A stretch of DNA of 64,000 nucleotides from Verrucomicrobiota bacterium. GTDB lineage: Bacteria > Verrucomicrobiota > Verrucomicrobiia > Opitutales > Opitutaceae. This document shows, piece after piece, positions 44,008 to 53,329 of this stretch (its first letter is position 1; each line of letters starts with the position of its first letter). Made by a program: the position numbers and the translations under genes. The stretch covers positions 1 to 64,000 of the forward strand of contig JAEZGX010000022.1 in the NCBI GenBank assembly GCA_023416735.1, written 5' to 3'. The notes beneath the pieces are model-generated. The model was not told the DNA's origin, made no database searches, and saw only the letters and a list, made by a program, of their open reading frames with translations.

Positions 44008-44042
44008 CTTTTCGTGTGAATTCGTGTCCATTCGCGGTTCAC
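44008..44042. repeat. Single arm of a word-iterated repeat, purM-methyltransferase spacer
   Basis: The spacer carries one arm built on the word TTCGTGT/ATTCG (TTTTCGTGTGAATTCGTGTC, then CATTCGCGGTTC) with no matching second arm. It resembles one half of the palindromes found in the neighbouring spacers. Confidence 0.6.
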
Positions 44043-44058
44043 ACTTCTTCCGCTCGCC

Positions 44059-45165
44059 TCACCGCAACTGCAGCGTGTCCCCTTCGAACGTAATCCCGAG
44101 CGACGGCACCACGACGGCCTTGCGCTGGCCTTCCTTCCTCACGCGCCCCGCCCGCCACGCGTCGTAACCCGTGTCCTTCGCCGCCGCGAGCACCGCGTCC
44201 GCCTTCTCCGGCGAAACATACGCTGCAAATCCGACGCCCTGATTGAAGGTCGCATACATCTCCTTCTGCGCGATCGGCCCCGCCTGCTCCAAAAACTTGA
44301 ACACCGCCAGCGGCTCTCGCGGGGCCGTGATCTCATACACGAACGGTTCGTCCAGCCGCATCAGTTTGCGCCAACCGTGACCCGTCACGTGCGCGACATA
44401 GTTCAACTTGATCCCGCGCCGCTGACACTCCCGCACGAAAGCCACGTAAATCACCGACGGCGCGAGCAACGCCTCGCCAAACGTCCGCGGATCTCCAAAT
44501 CCCACCGGCGTCTCGTATCCATCTTTCAAATGCGCCGCCACCCGCCGGCACAACGACAGCCCGTTCGTCTGCACGCCCGAGCTCGCCAGGAAAATAATCT
44601 CATCCCCGTCCTTCACGTCGCCAACGATCCGCAGGCTCTTCGGCTCGATCTTCCCAATCGCCGATCCCGCCAGCACGATCGCTTCCGGTTCCACCACCCC
44701 GCCGAGCGTCGGCGTCTCGCCGCCACCCCACACCGCGCCCGCCTGGCGACACCCTTCCGCAAAACCGTCGACCAGCGCCATCGTGCGCTTCTCGTCCGCA
44801 AACCAGCCCGAGTCGCCCACCGCCGCATGCATCGCCACGGAAATCGGCAGCGCGCCGCACGTGATCAGATCGTTCACGATCGTCGCAACCGTATCGATCG
44901 CGATCTCCCGATAAAAGGTCTTTCCCGTCGCCGCATACACCGCGTCTGCCACGAGGTTCTTCGTGCCCAACCCTTCCTCGACGTGCGCCAGAAAATGATC
45001 CGCCGCCTCGATCAGATACGCGCTCTCGCCGCGCGTCGTCGCCGGCTCTGCGTATCCATGATCCTGTAACACGCCCGCGGTCGTTCGCGCCGCCTTCTGA
45101 CACGCCCGCTTGAACGCATCGAGTTGATCATACCGAACACCGGAAGATTCGTAGGAAAGAGACAT
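44059..45165 (-). CDS. purM: Phosphoribosylformylglycinamidine cyclo-ligase (AIR synthetase)
   Basis: A 368-residue enzyme that closes the imidazole ring of aminoimidazole ribotide using ATP, step five of purine synthesis. PurM-fold signatures are visible: an early SYESSGVRYDQLDAFKR, DTVATIVNDLITCGALPI (~95-112), WGGGETPTLGG (~148-158), FLASSGVQTNGLSLCRRV (~195) and the C-terminal VTGHGWRKLMRLD. Sequences such as MFNMGVG in E. coli appear as ATFNQGVGFAAYV. It is longer than the E. coli form and of the type found in Bacteroidota/PVC bacteria. It is second in a purF-purM unit; the whole purF-purM spacer is a palindrome ending two bases before this ATG. Confidence 0.95.
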   Translation of the reverse strand: MSLSYESSGVRYDQLDAFKRACQKAARTTAGVLQDHGYAEPATTRGESAYLIEAADHFLAHVEEGLGTKNLVADAVYAATGKTFYREIAIDTVATIVNDLITCGALPISVAMHAAVGDSGWFADEKRTMALVDGFAEGCRQAGAVWGGGETPTLGGVVEPEAIVLAGSAIGKIEPKSLRIVGDVKDGDEIIFLASSGVQTNGLSLCRRVAAHLKDGYETPVGFGDPRTFGEALLAPSVIYVAFVRECQRRGIKLNYVAHVTGHGWRKLMRLDEPFVYEITAPREPLAVFKFLEQAGPIAQKEMYATFNQGVGFAAYVSPEKADAVLAAAKDTGYDAWRAGRVRKEGQRKAVVVPSLGITFEGDTLQLR

Positions 45166-45167
45166 CC

Positions 45168-45269
45168 GAATTTATGATTTTATGATCTACGATTTACGAT
45201 TGCTCCCGAGCGACCGCAGGTCAGCGCATTCGTCAAAATCGAAAATCGAAAATCGAAAATCATAAATTC
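45168..45269. repeat. Word-iterated palindrome filling the purF-purM spacer
   Basis: The left arm (45168-45201) reads GAATTTATGATTTTATGATC... and the right arm (45236-45269) is a run of AAAATCG words ending in CATAAATTC. The outer 14 or so bases pair perfectly and the rest with a few mismatches, around a GC-rich 34-nt centre. The element starts two bases upstream of the purM ATG and ends inside the purF stop codon (TGA, 45270-45268), so the operon spacer is the element. Its AT-rich arms stand out from the GC-rich surroundings. Confidence 0.9.
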
Positions 45270-47175
45270 AATACGCCCTTCCATCGTTCTTCTCGTAATA
45301 ATTCACATACGCCTGGTTCACCACGCGATACCCGCCCGGCGTCGGATACTTGCCCGTGAAATACCAGTCGCCCGAATGATTCGGCACCGCCTTGTGCAGA
45401 CCTTCGATCGTTTGGAAGATGATCTCGATCTCGCCTTTCCACTCGATGTTCTTCGGCCGCACCCGCTCGACGATCTTGGCCGAGATCTCCTCCGGCGTAA
45501 ACGACTCGTAGATCTTCCGCACGTGATTCACCGCCCCGCCGCGCGCGATTTCCTCCCGGCATTCACGATAAACTTCCTCCAACACATCCGTCTTCCCGCG
45601 CTCGCGCAGCAACTCCACCGCCGCCTCGAACGCGATGAATTTCCCGATCTCCGACATGTCGATGCCGTAGCAATCCGGATAACGGATCTGCGGCGCCGTC
45701 GACACGATCACGATCTTCTTCGGATTCAACCGCGCCAGCATCCGCAAAATCGACTTCCGCAACGTCGTCCCGCGCACGATCGAATCGTCCACGCACACCA
45801 GATTGTCGCCCGGCCGCACCGATCCATACGTGATGTCGTAAACATGGCTCGCGAGCTGGTTGCGCATGTTCTCCTGCCCGATGAAGGTCCGCAGCTTGAT
45901 GTCCTTGCTGACCACTTTCTCGCCGCGGGGCCAATTCCGCAAAATCAGCTCGTCGAGCACCGCTTCCGTCAGCGTCCCTTCCTTGCTCGCCTTCAACACC
46001 GCGGCCTTCACCTCGTCCCGCCGCCGCTCGCGCAGCGCCGACATCAATCCGTAATAAGCCACCTCCGCCGTGTTCGGGATGAAATTGAAGACCGTGTTCG
46101 CCCAGTCGTAACCGACCGACTCCAACACCTGATCCGCCAGGCTCGCGCCGAGCGCCTTCCGCTCCTGATAAATCTCGATGTCGTTCCCGCGCGAAAAATA
46201 AATCCGCTCAAACGTGCACGAGGTCCTCGGCAGCTTCGCGGTAAAGGGTGAACTCGTCACCGTCCCGCGCCGCTTCACGACGACGACGTGGCCCGACTCC
46301 ACTTCCTTCACCTGCTCGAGCCCCAAATCAAACACCGTCATCAGCGGCGCCCGCTCCGACGCAAACGCCACCACTTCGTCGTTCTGGAAATAATACGCCG
46401 GCCGGATCCCCGACGGATCCCGCGCCACAAACGCGTCGCCATTTCCAATCAAACCCGCGAGCGCGTATCCGCCATCCCACTTCTGCGACGCCCGCGTCAC
46501 CACACGCGCCAGATCGAGATCCTCGCTGATCCGCTGCGACATCTCTTCTCCCTGCAACCCGCGCGTGCGCAGATAGCGGTAAACATCCTCGTGCTCCTCA
46601 TCCAGGTAGAAGCCGATCTTTTCCAACACCGCCTGCGTGTCCGACGCAAAAATCGGATGCTGCCCAATCGCAATCAAGCTGTCGTTCAGCTCGCGCGTGT
46701 TGGTCATGTTGAAGTTGCCGCACAACGCCAGATTCCGCGTCGGCCAGGAACTCCGGCGGAAATAGGGATGACACGCGCTCACGCCATACCCGCCCGACGT
46801 TCCATAACGCAAATGCCCGAGATAAAGCTCCGCGCCGAAATCGAAATGCTTCTTCACCGTATCCGGAAACTCCGGATGCACCGCGCCCGCATTCACCAAT
46901 TCCTGATAACGCGTCAGCAACGCACCAAACACCCGGTCCAACGGATTCGGCATCGTGCTCCGCTCGCGAAACATATACGGATCGCCCGGCGGCATATCCA
47001 ACTTCACACACGCCACTCCGGCACCATCCTGCCCGCGATTGTGCTGCTTCTCCATCAGGAGAAACAACTTCTCGAATCCCCACAGCGGCGTCCCGTATTT
47101 CTCCTGGAAGTAACTGAGCGGCTTCAACAACCGCACCACTGCAATGCCGCACTCGTGCCCTATATGGTCGCTCAT
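45268..47175 (-). CDS. purF: Amidophosphoribosyltransferase
   Basis: A 635-residue enzyme, first committed step of purine synthesis (PRPP plus glutamine to phosphoribosylamine). The N-terminal glutaminase follows a short propeptide: MSDHIGHECGIAVV, with nucleophile Cys9. QHNRGQDGAGVA and LGHLRYGTSG belong to the glutamine site, and CGNFNMTNTRELN is the NTN fold core. The PRPP loop is LVCVDDSIVRGTTLRKS (~475-490). The protein is ~130 residues longer than E. coli PurF, matching the long form of Bacteroidota/PVC members. It is divergent from purL and followed by purM. Confidence 0.97.
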   Translation of the reverse strand: MSDHIGHECGIAVVRLLKPLSYFQEKYGTPLWGFEKLFLLMEKQHNRGQDGAGVACVKLDMPPGDPYMFRERSTMPNPLDRVFGALLTRYQELVNAGAVHPEFPDTVKKHFDFGAELYLGHLRYGTSGGYGVSACHPYFRRSSWPTRNLALCGNFNMTNTRELNDSLIAIGQHPIFASDTQAVLEKIGFYLDEEHEDVYRYLRTRGLQGEEMSQRISEDLDLARVVTRASQKWDGGYALAGLIGNGDAFVARDPSGIRPAYYFQNDEVVAFASERAPLMTVFDLGLEQVKEVESGHVVVVKRRGTVTSSPFTAKLPRTSCTFERIYFSRGNDIEIYQERKALGASLADQVLESVGYDWANTVFNFIPNTAEVAYYGLMSALRERRRDEVKAAVLKASKEGTLTEAVLDELILRNWPRGEKVVSKDIKLRTFIGQENMRNQLASHVYDITYGSVRPGDNLVCVDDSIVRGTTLRKSILRMLARLNPKKIVIVSTAPQIRYPDCYGIDMSEIGKFIAFEAAVELLRERGKTDVLEEVYRECREEIARGGAVNHVRKIYESFTPEEISAKIVERVRPKNIEWKGEIEIIFQTIEGLHKAVPNHSGDWYFTGKYPTPGGYRVVNQAYVNYYEKNDGRAY

Positions 47176-47487
47176 CCGAGTGTCCGCGGCCTCCCGCCAG
47201 TAGTTTGAACCTTCATCGCCGTCCCATGAGTCGTGGTCGCCATTCGCGTCAGAAAAGCGGCTGATTTCGCGAACCCGTCAAATTTGGTCAACGGCTTTCG
47301 GCGAGCGCCAGCGAGCCGCGCGCCGAAGCCTCAGCGAAGACGGCCCCCTCCGACCCGCGCACCCGCGACCCAAGTGTCATCTAATGTATGACACTTCCCC
47401 TCCGCCCACCGCGGCAGCCGCGCCGCCCTTTTTTCACTGGCCCCTTACGCCCACCTGTGAGTTTTTCCTGCCTTGAATCTCTCGACC
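47176..47487. other. Divergent purF/purL intergenic region
   Basis: This 312-bp spacer between divergent purine genes has no coding frame I can support. It contains a palindromic GC-rich stretch (GCTTTCGGCG ... CGCCGAAGC, ~47291-47332), the 9-bp dyad described separately, and near purL a small CGCGG/CCGCG stem followed six bases later by TTTTTT (47410-47434), which might serve as a weak attenuator. Promoters for both directions must lie here, but no clear -35/-10 pair stands out. Confidence 0.6.
47372..47396. promoter_or_regulatory. Operator-like dyad upstream of purL
   Basis: A perfect 9-bp dyad AAGTGTCAT / ATGACACTT surrounds the 7-nt centre CTAATGT, about 90 bp before the purL ATG and 196 bp from purF. 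The length, AT-rich symmetry and promoter location suggest a binding site for a dimeric repressor that could control the divergent purine genes. It does not match the E. coli PurR box. Confidence 0.5.
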
Positions 47488-50400
47488 ATGCTGACGCTCC
47501 GCGGCTCGCCGGCCCTCTCCTCTTCCCGCCTTCAAAAACTCCTCGCCGACTTCGCTTCCGCCGGCCTCCCCGTCCGTGCCGCTTCCGCGGATTTCGTCCA
47601 TCTCGTCGAACTCGCTGACCCCGCCCAGCCGCTCACCGAAGCCGAGCGTTCGGTCCTCGAAAAAATCCTCACCTACGGCCCGCGCCGCGCCCCGCAAAAT
47701 CTCACCGGCCTCACCCAGGTCGTCGCGCCCCGCCCCGGCACCATTTCGCCGTGGTCCTCCAAGGCCACCGACATCGCCCACATTTGCGGCCTCGCCAAAA
47801 TCAAACGCATCGAACGCGTGACCGAATTCACCCTCGATGCCGGCGATTCTCCCCTGTCCAGCTCCCAGCTCTCAGCGCTCAGCTCTCAGCTGTATGACCG
47901 CATGACGCAGTCGGTCTTCAACGACCTCGACAGCGCCGCCGTCCTTTTCAGCCACGAGACCCCGCGCGAAATGACCAGCGTGCCCGTCCTCACCCAAGGC
48001 CGCGCCGCCCTCGTCGCCGCCAACACCACCCTCGGTCTCGCGCTCGCCGACGACGAAATCGATTACCTCGTCAAAGCCTTCACCACCCTCGGTCGCGACC
48101 CCAACGACATCGAGCTCATGATGTTCGCGCAGGCCAACTCCGAGCACTGCCGCCACAAAATTTTCAACGCCACCTGGGACATCGACGGCGAAAAACGCGA
48201 CCGCTCGCTGTTCCAGATGATCAAGAACACGTATCAGCTCCACAGCGACGGTATCCTCTCCGCCTACAAGGACAACGCCGCCGTTCTCGCCGGCTCCCGC
48301 GCCAAACGTTTCTTCGCCGATCCCAAAACCGCCGACTACATCGCCTCCGAGGAAGACATCCACATCCTCTGCAAGGTCGAAACCCACAACCATCCGACCG
48401 CGATCTCCCCCTTCCCCGGCGCCGCCACGGGCTCCGGCGGCGAAATCCGCGACGAAGGCGCCACCGGCCGCGGCTCTAAACCAAAAGCCGGCCTCGTCGG
48501 TTTCACCGTATCCAATCTTAAACTACCCGGCGCGATCCAGCCGTGGGAAAAGGATCACGGCAAACCCAACCGCATCGTCTCCGCCCTCGACATCATGATC
48601 GAGGGCCCGCTCGGCGGCGCCGCCTTCAACAACGAATTCGGCCGCCCCGCCATCAACGGCTACTTTCGCACCTACGAAGCCGAAGTCCCTTCGGCTTCGG
48701 TTCCGAGTTCCGAGTTCGGAGTTTCGAGTTCAACAACTCCAAACTCCAAACCCCAAACTCAAAACTCCGCAGCAGAGCTGCGCGGTTATCACAAACCCAT
48801 CATGCTGGCCGGCGGCCTCGGCAACATCCGCGCCGAACACGTCCGCAAGGGCGCGATCAACCCGGGCGACAAACTCGTCGTCCTCGGCGGACCCGCCATG
48901 AACATCGGTCTCGGCGGCGGCGCCGCCTCCTCCGTCGCGAGCGGCGCCGGCAGCGAAGACCTCGATTTCGCCTCCGTCCAGCGCGACAACGCCGAAATGG
49001 AACGCCGCTGCCAGGAGGTCATCGACCGCTGCTGGGCGCTCGGCGCCGAAAACCCGATCGCCTTCATCCACGACGTCGGCGCCGGCGGCCTCTCGAACGC
49101 GTTGCCCGAACTCGTTAACGACGGCGGACGCGGCGGCAAATTCAACCTCCGCAAGATCCCGAACGACGAGCCCGGCATGACGCCGCTCGAGATCTGGTGC
49201 AACGAGTCGCAGGAGCGCTACGTCCTCGCGATCCCCGCCGACCGTATCGACACCTTCGCAGAATTCTGCCGCCGCGAGCGCGCCCCGTTCGCCATCGTCG
49301 GCGAGGCCACCGAGGAAAAACACCTCGTTCTCGAAGATCCGCATTTCAACAACAAGCCCATCGATCTTCCCCTCGAAGTTCTCCTCGGCAAACCCCCGCG
49401 GATGCACCGCTCCGATCGTTCTCTCCGCCGTCCTTTGGAGCGCTTGGAGCTTGGAGACTTGGATCTTCGCGACGCCGTGCGTCGCGTCCTCGCCCACCCG
49501 ACCGTCGCCGACAAAACTTTCCTCATCTCCATCGGCGACCGCTCCGTCGGCGGCCTCATCTGCCGCGACCAAATGGTCGGTCCCTGGCAGGTCCCTGTCG
49601 CCGACTGCGGCGTCACCGCGACTTCCTTCGATGTTTACACCGGCGAAGCCCTCGCAATGGGCGAACGCACGCCCGTCGCCGTCAACAACGCCGCCGCCTC
49701 CGCCCGCCTCGCCGTCGGCGAAGCCCTCACCAATCTCGCCGCCGCCCAGATCGGCGATCTCGGCAAAGTAAACCTCTCCGCCAACTGGATGGCCGCGCCC
49801 GCGATTCCCGGCGAAGGCGCCGATCTCTACGCCGCCGTCCAAGCCGTCGGCATGGAGCTCTGCCCCGCCCTCGGTATCACGATTCCCGTCGGCAAGGATT
49901 CGATGAGCATGAGCACCGTCTGGACCGACTCTGGTATCCAGAAACGCATGACGGCGCCCGTCTCGCTCATCGTCTCCGCTTTCGCCCCGGTCACCGACAT
50001 CCGTCTCTCTCTCACCCCGCAGCTGCAAACCAGCGATCAGTCATCAGCGATCGGCTCCCAGCTCCTCTTGGTTGATCTAGGCCGCGGCCAAAACCGCCTG
50101 GGCGGCTCCATCCTCGCTCAAACCCTCTCGCAAACCGGCGCCGAACCGCCGGACGTCGACAACGCCACCGACCTCAAAAATTTCTGGCACGCCATCCAGC
50201 AGCTCGGTCGCGAACAAAAACTCCTCGCGTATCACGATCGCTCCGACGGCGGCCTCCTCGCCACGATCGTCGAAATGGCCTTCGCCGGCCACACCGGCGT
50301 CGACCTCACGCTGCCGGCCGATTCTCAAATTTCAGATCTCAAATCCGACTCGTCGGCCTTCGCTCAGCTCTTCAACGAAGAACTCGGCGCCGTCCTCCAG

Positions 50401-51549
50401 ATTCGCACCGCCGACCGCGATCACGTCCTCTCCGTCCTGCGCGCCCACGGTCTCGACACCTGCACGCACGACATCGGCACGCTTAACGCCGACCACACGA
50501 TCCGCATCCGCCAATCGGATACGCTCGTCTACGAGGAAAACCTCTTCGCCCTCCGCGCGATCTGGTCCGACGTCACCCGCCGCATCGCCACCCTCCGCGA
50601 CAACCCCGCGGCCGCCGAATCCGAATACCAACTCAAGCTCGACCCGAAGAACCCCGGCATCCGTCCGCTCCTCACGTTCACGCCCGAGCCTTGGAAAACC
50701 ACCGAGACACAGAGAACACAAAGTTCAGACGGATCGGATCTCAGTGCCCTCCGTGCCTCTGTGGTTCAAAAAGATAAACCCGCCGTCGCCATCCTCCGCG
50801 AACAAGGCGTCAACGGCCAAATCGAGATGGCCCACGCCTTCACCCGCGCCGGTTTCCGCGCGGTCGATGTCCACATGTCCGACATCCTCGAAGGCCGCGT
50901 CTCGCTCCGCGACTTCCGCGGTCTCGCCGCCTGCGGCGGCTTCTCCTACGGCGACGTCCTCGGCGCCGGCGAGGGCTGGGCCAAAAGCATCCTCTTCAAC
51001 GAGCGCGCTCGCGCCGAATTCGCCGCGTTCTTCGCCCGCGAAGACACCTTCGCCCTCGGCATCTGCAACGGCTGCCAGATGATGTCCAATCTCCACGAGA
51101 TCATCCCCGGCACCGAACACTGGCCGCACTTCGTCCAAAACAAATCCGAGCGCTACGAAGCTCGCTTCGTCTCCCTCAAAATCGAAAAGAGCCCGTCGCT
51201 CTTCTTCGCCGGCATGGAGGGCTCCGTCATCCCTGTCGTCACCGCGCACGGCGAGGGCTACGCCGAATTCCCCACGCCCGAACACGCCGCGCGTTGCAAC
51301 ACGTCGGGTTTCGTTTCCGCCCGCTACGTCGACAACCATCACCAGCCCACCGAGCAATACCCGCTCAATCCCAACGGCTCTCCTTTCGGCATCACCGCCC
51401 TCACGTCTTCCACCGGCCGCGTGCTCATCATGATGCCCCACCCGGAACGCGTGCACCGCACCGTCGCGATGAGCTGGCACCCCGCCGACTGGGCCGAAGA
51501 CAGCCCCTGGATGCAGCTGTTCTACAACGCCCGCCGCTGGGTCGGATAA
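47488..51549 (+). CDS. purL: Phosphoribosylformylglycinamidine synthase with in-frame repeat insertions
   Basis: A 1353-residue single-chain PurL that makes FGAM from FGAR, glutamine and ATP. Start taken at the ATG at 47488 ([15 protein letters not shown]); a TTG five codons upstream is possible. The synthase part shows [50 protein letters not shown] and [18 protein letters not shown]; the C-terminal glutaminase has [39 protein letters not shown] and the nucleophile in [11 protein letters not shown]. Compared from memory with E. coli PurL (1295 residues), extra low-complexity segments occur between conserved blocks, each coded by word-iterated repeat DNA (see the six repeat entries). All known catalytic segments are intact, so the enzyme is probably active. 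Confidence 0.97.
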   Translation: MLTLRGSPALSSSRLQKLLADFASAGLPVRAASADFVHLVELADPAQPLTEAERSVLEKILTYGPRRAPQNLTGLTQVVAPRPGTISPWSSKATDIAHICGLAKIKRIERVTEFTLDAGDSPLSSSQLSALSSQLYDRMTQSVFNDLDSAAVLFSHETPREMTSVPVLTQGRAALVAANTTLGLALADDEIDYLVKAFTTLGRDPNDIELMMFAQANSEHCRHKIFNATWDIDGEKRDRSLFQMIKNTYQLHSDGILSAYKDNAAVLAGSRAKRFFADPKTADYIASEEDIHILCKVETHNHPTAISPFPGAATGSGGEIRDEGATGRGSKPKAGLVGFTVSNLKLPGAIQPWEKDHGKPNRIVSALDIMIEGPLGGAAFNNEFGRPAINGYFRTYEAEVPSASVPSSEFGVSSSTTPNSKPQTQNSAAELRGYHKPIMLAGGLGNIRAEHVRKGAINPGDKLVVLGGPAMNIGLGGGAASSVASGAGSEDLDFASVQRDNAEMERRCQEVIDRCWALGAENPIAFIHDVGAGGLSNALPELVNDGGRGGKFNLRKIPNDEPGMTPLEIWCNESQERYVLAIPADRIDTFAEFCRRERAPFAIVGEATEEKHLVLEDPHFNNKPIDLPLEVLLGKPPRMHRSDRSLRRPLERLELGDLDLRDAVRRVLAHPTVADKTFLISIGDRSVGGLICRDQMVGPWQVPVADCGVTATSFDVYTGEALAMGERTPVAVNNAAASARLAVGEALTNLAAAQIGDLGKVNLSANWMAAPAIPGEGADLYAAVQAVGMELCPALGITIPVGKDSMSMSTVWTDSGIQKRMTAPVSLIVSAFAPVTDIRLSLTPQLQTSDQSSAIGSQLLLVDLGRGQNRLGGSILAQTLSQTGAEPPDVDNATDLKNFWHAIQQLGREQKLLAYHDRSDGGLLATIVEMAFAGHTGVDLTLPADSQISDLKSDSSAFAQLFNEELGAVLQIRTADRDHVLSVLRAHGLDTCTHDIGTLNADHTIRIRQSDTLVYEENLFALRAIWSDVTRRIATLRDNPAAAESEYQLKLDPKNPGIRPLLTFTPEPWKTTETQRTQSSDGSDLSALRASVVQKDKPAVAILREQGVNGQIEMAHAFTRAGFRAVDVHMSDILEGRVSLRDFRGLAACGGFSYGDVLGAGEGWAKSILFNERARAEFAAFFAREDTFALGICNGCQMMSNLHEIIPGTEHWPHFVQNKSERYEARFVSLKIEKSPSLFFAGMEGSVIPVVTAHGEGYAEFPTPEHAARCNTSGFVSARYVDNHHQPTEQYPLNPNGSPFGITALTSSTGRVLIMMPHPERVHRTVAMSWHPADWAEDSPWMQLFYNARRWVG
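47860..47892 (+). repeat. Repeat arm inside purL (1)
   Basis: AGCTCCCAGCTCTCAGCGCT and the following CAGCTCTCAGCTG are iterations of a CAGCTCT word, coding for [12 protein letters not shown] in the linker before YDRMTQSVF. No matching second arm is adjacent. The word is that of the sucC-sucD spacer palindrome. Confidence 0.65.
48679..48767 (+). repeat. Full palindrome inserted in frame in purL (2)
   Basis: A short perfect dyad AAGCCGAAG-TCC-CTTCGGCTT (about 48676-48696) is followed by an imperfect inverted repeat at 48705-48767: a left arm of GAGTT(C/T)CGAGTT words and a right arm of AACTCCAAACTCC words around CAAC. It codes for [20 protein letters not shown] between RTYEAEV and [11 protein letters not shown], two blocks that are only about six residues apart in E. 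coli PurL. The insert is therefore about 24 residues, in frame. Confidence 0.85.
49433..49464 (+). repeat. Repeat arm inside purL (3)
   Basis: CTTTGGAGCGCTTGGAGCTT and the following GGAGACTTGG iterate the word CTTGGAG and code for [11 protein letters not shown] just before [13 protein letters not shown] single arm with no partner. Confidence 0.6.
50031..50061 (+). repeat. Repeat arm inside purL (4)
   Basis: CAGCGATCAGTCATCAGCGA followed by TCGGCTCCCAG iterates CAGCGATCAG and codes for [11 protein letters not shown] before [10 protein letters not shown]. coli PurL has about six fewer residues here. Confidence 0.6.
50323..50350 (+). repeat. Repeat arm inside purL (5)
   Basis: TCTCAAATTTCAGATCTCAA followed by ATCCGACT iterates the word TCTCAAAT/TCAGATC and codes for SQISDLKSD before [15 protein letters not shown]-rich against a GC-rich background, about nine residues longer than E. 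coli PurL. Confidence 0.65.
50697..50767 (+). repeat. Full palindrome inserted in frame in purL (6)
   Basis: The left arm AACCACCGAGACACAGAGAA(CACAAAG) and the right arm ending CTCCGTGCCTCTGTGGTT are reverse complements with several mismatches. They code for [20 protein letters not shown] between the synthase domain and [13 protein letters not shown], the start of the glutaminase domain. The same CACAGA word type builds the perfect palindrome at 58170-58243. Confidence 0.85.
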
Positions 51550-51676
51550 ACCCCGCTCCCACCACCCGCTCGCCGGCGCGCCCCCCGCCGCGAGCGGCTT
51601 CCGTCGTCATCGTCCGGCGCCAACACCTCGCAACTTCCGCCTTTCGCCTGCGCCGTCTCTCCTTACCATCGCCGCG

Positions 51677-52108
51677 ATGTCCACGACGCCCGAGCTGAAG
51701 CGCCGCAATGTGCGCAACTTCTTCGCGTCGATCCGTTATTCGGTCGATGGCTTCCTCGCCGCGCTGAAACACGAACCCTCGTTCCGCGAAGATCTCATCT
51801 TCGCTCTCCTGCTCGTTCCGTTCGCGATCATCCTTCCCGTCAACGCCGTCTCGAGCGCGTTGATGATTTCGTCGCTGATCCTGATCCTCATCGTCGAACT
51901 CCTGAACTCCGCCATCGAGTGGATCATCGACTACCTGCGCCCGGAACGTCATCCGCTCGCGAAGCGCATCAAGGACATGGCCAGCGCCGCCGTTTTCCTC
52001 GCCTACATCAACTGCATCGTCGTCTGGCTCAACATGCTCTGGCCCACCAACGCCATCTGGGTCCGCATCGTCGAAGCCATCACCGGCATCCCCCGCACCC
52101 TCGAGTAG
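51677..52108 (+). CDS. dgkA: Diacylglycerol kinase
   Basis: A 143-residue inner-membrane enzyme that recycles diacylglycerol to phosphatidate (or phosphorylates undecaprenol in some bacteria). An amphipathic N-terminus (FFASIRYSVDGFLAALKHEPSFREDL) leads to three membrane helices: LIFALLLVPFAIILPV, ALMISSLILILIVELLNSAIEWIID and AAVFLAYINCIVVWLNMLW. The catalytic signature is ELLNSAIEWIID, equivalent to E..NTAIE in DgkA, followed by KRIKDMASAAV. It is convergent with the LptG-like gene. Confidence 0.95.
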   Translation: MSTTPELKRRNVRNFFASIRYSVDGFLAALKHEPSFREDLIFALLLVPFAIILPVNAVSSALMISSLILILIVELLNSAIEWIIDYLRPERHPLAKRIKDMASAAVFLAYINCIVVWLNMLWPTNAIWVRIVEAITGIPRTLE

Positions 52109-52130
52109 CCCGTCCTGCGCGGTCGCCTCG

Positions 52131-52198
52131 CTCGTGCTCGTGCTCGTGCTCCTGCTCCTGCTCGTGCTCGTGCTCCTGCTCGTGCTCGTGCTCCTGCC
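52131..52198. repeat. GCTCGT/GCTCCT tandem repeat between convergent genes
   Basis: About eleven copies of a 6-bp unit, GCTCGT or GCTCCT, in direct tandem. It is a simple-sequence tract in the convergent dgkA/lptG spacer (111 bp). The unit resembles the TCGTTC word of the palindrome at 13947, but there is no second arm. Copy number is likely to vary between strains. Confidence 0.8.
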
Positions 52199-52219
52199 TG
52201 GTCCTCGTAATCCTCCCGG

Positions 52220-53329
52220 TCACCGCATCCGGGCGAAAAACACCACGGCCAGCAGCGTCATCCCGATATTCGGTATCCACGCCGCCGTGACAGGATCGAC
52301 GATCTGCTTCGTCGCCAGCGACGACGCCACGTTCGCCAGAATATAATACAGAAAAAACAACCCGATCGACTTCGACACGCCGATCGCCGGATTCACCCGC
52401 ACGCCCGTCACCGCAAAGGGAATCGCGATCGCGATCACGATCAGCGGCGCCAGCGTGTCGGCCACCAAGCTGTAAAACCGCACCGCATACGGCGTTCCCT
52501 TCGGGTTGGACTCCACCGCGAAGTAGTCGATCAACCGCCGCAATTGCGGCATCGACAGGTCTTTCGCCCGCCGGTCGATCAACAACATCAGCGACGCATC
52601 CTCGCGAAACTCCGACTCCACCCGCTCCACGAACGGCACCGTCGACACCAACTCGCCATTATCCACCCGGAAGGTCAGCGCCCGCCCGTTCCGAAAAATC
52701 CACCCGCGCTCCTCCTCGAACCACGCCTCGCTCGCCACAATCCTCGAAGTCTCGCGTCGCCGTTCGTCCAATAACGACACCGACACCCCATATCCGCGCT
52801 GCGCGAACTGGCTGTAACGATTGAAAAACCACATCCGCCCTTCCTCCGGATTGTCGAAACCCACCCCATAAACCGCCCCCACGCGATCCGCCGGCATCAA
52901 GCCCGATTGCATCCGAAACTGCAGCCCGTCCTTCAACTCCGCCGACTCCTCCACCGACCACGGCACCACCGTCGTATTCAACCACCACGACAGCCCGCAC
53001 GCCATCACGCCCACGACCCACACCGGCGCCGTAATCCGCAGCATGCTCACCCCCGCCGCCCGCAACGCCGTGAACTCGTTCGCGCGATGCAGCTTTCCCA
53101 GCACAAACATCAACGACACCAGCAGCGCCAGCGGCAGCACCAAGGCCAGATAGCTCGGCACCGTCACCACTAGATACATCCAAAGATCGATCGCCTTCGC
53201 TCCCAACGACCGCAGGTCGCGAAAATCGTCATACAACACCTGCACCAACAGCAGCCCCACCGCCGCGCACAGCACCACGCCGAGCATCCCCAACCACTCG
53301 CTCAACAAATGCCGGTCGTAAGTTTTCAC
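52220..53329 (-). CDS. LptF/LptG family permease
   Basis: A 369-residue inner-membrane protein of the YjgP/YjgQ family, the transmembrane part of the LPS-export ABC transporter LptBFG. I take the GTG at 53329 (VKTYDRHLLSEWLGML), which matches the usual MKtLDRYLl opening; an upstream ATG at 53407 would add 26 residues without family resemblance. Helices: LGVVLCAAVGLLLVQVLYD, YLVVTVPSYLALVLPLALLVSLMFVL, ITAPVWVVGVMACGLSWWL near the N-terminus and LIVIAIAIPFAVTGV, GLFFLYYILANVASSLA, NIGMTLLAVVFFA near the C-terminus; a ~150-residue periplasmic jellyroll lies between. The family mark ANEFTALRAAGVS is present. LptF and LptG cannot be told apart here. Confidence 0.9.
   Translation of the reverse strand: MKTYDRHLLSEWLGMLGVVLCAAVGLLLVQVLYDDFRDLRSLGAKAIDLWMYLVVTVPSYLALVLPLALLVSLMFVLGKLHRANEFTALRAAGVSMLRITAPVWVVGVMACGLSWWLNTTVVPWSVEESAELKDGLQFRMQSGLMPADRVGAVYGVGFDNPEEGRMWFFNRYSQFAQRGYGVSVSLLDERRRETSRIVASEAWFEEERGWIFRNGRALTFRVDNGELVSTVPFVERVESEFREDASLMLLIDRRAKDLSMPQLRRLIDYFAVESNPKGTPYAVRFYSLVADTLAPLIVIAIAIPFAVTGVRVNPAIGVSKSIGLFFLYYILANVASSLATKQIVDPVTAAWIPNIGMTLLAVVFFARMR

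Noticed and set aside
44008..50767. CRISPR array, because of the many repeated short words
   Set aside because: The words are 6-10 nt, imperfect and contiguous, with no constant repeat-spacer alternation and no cas genes.
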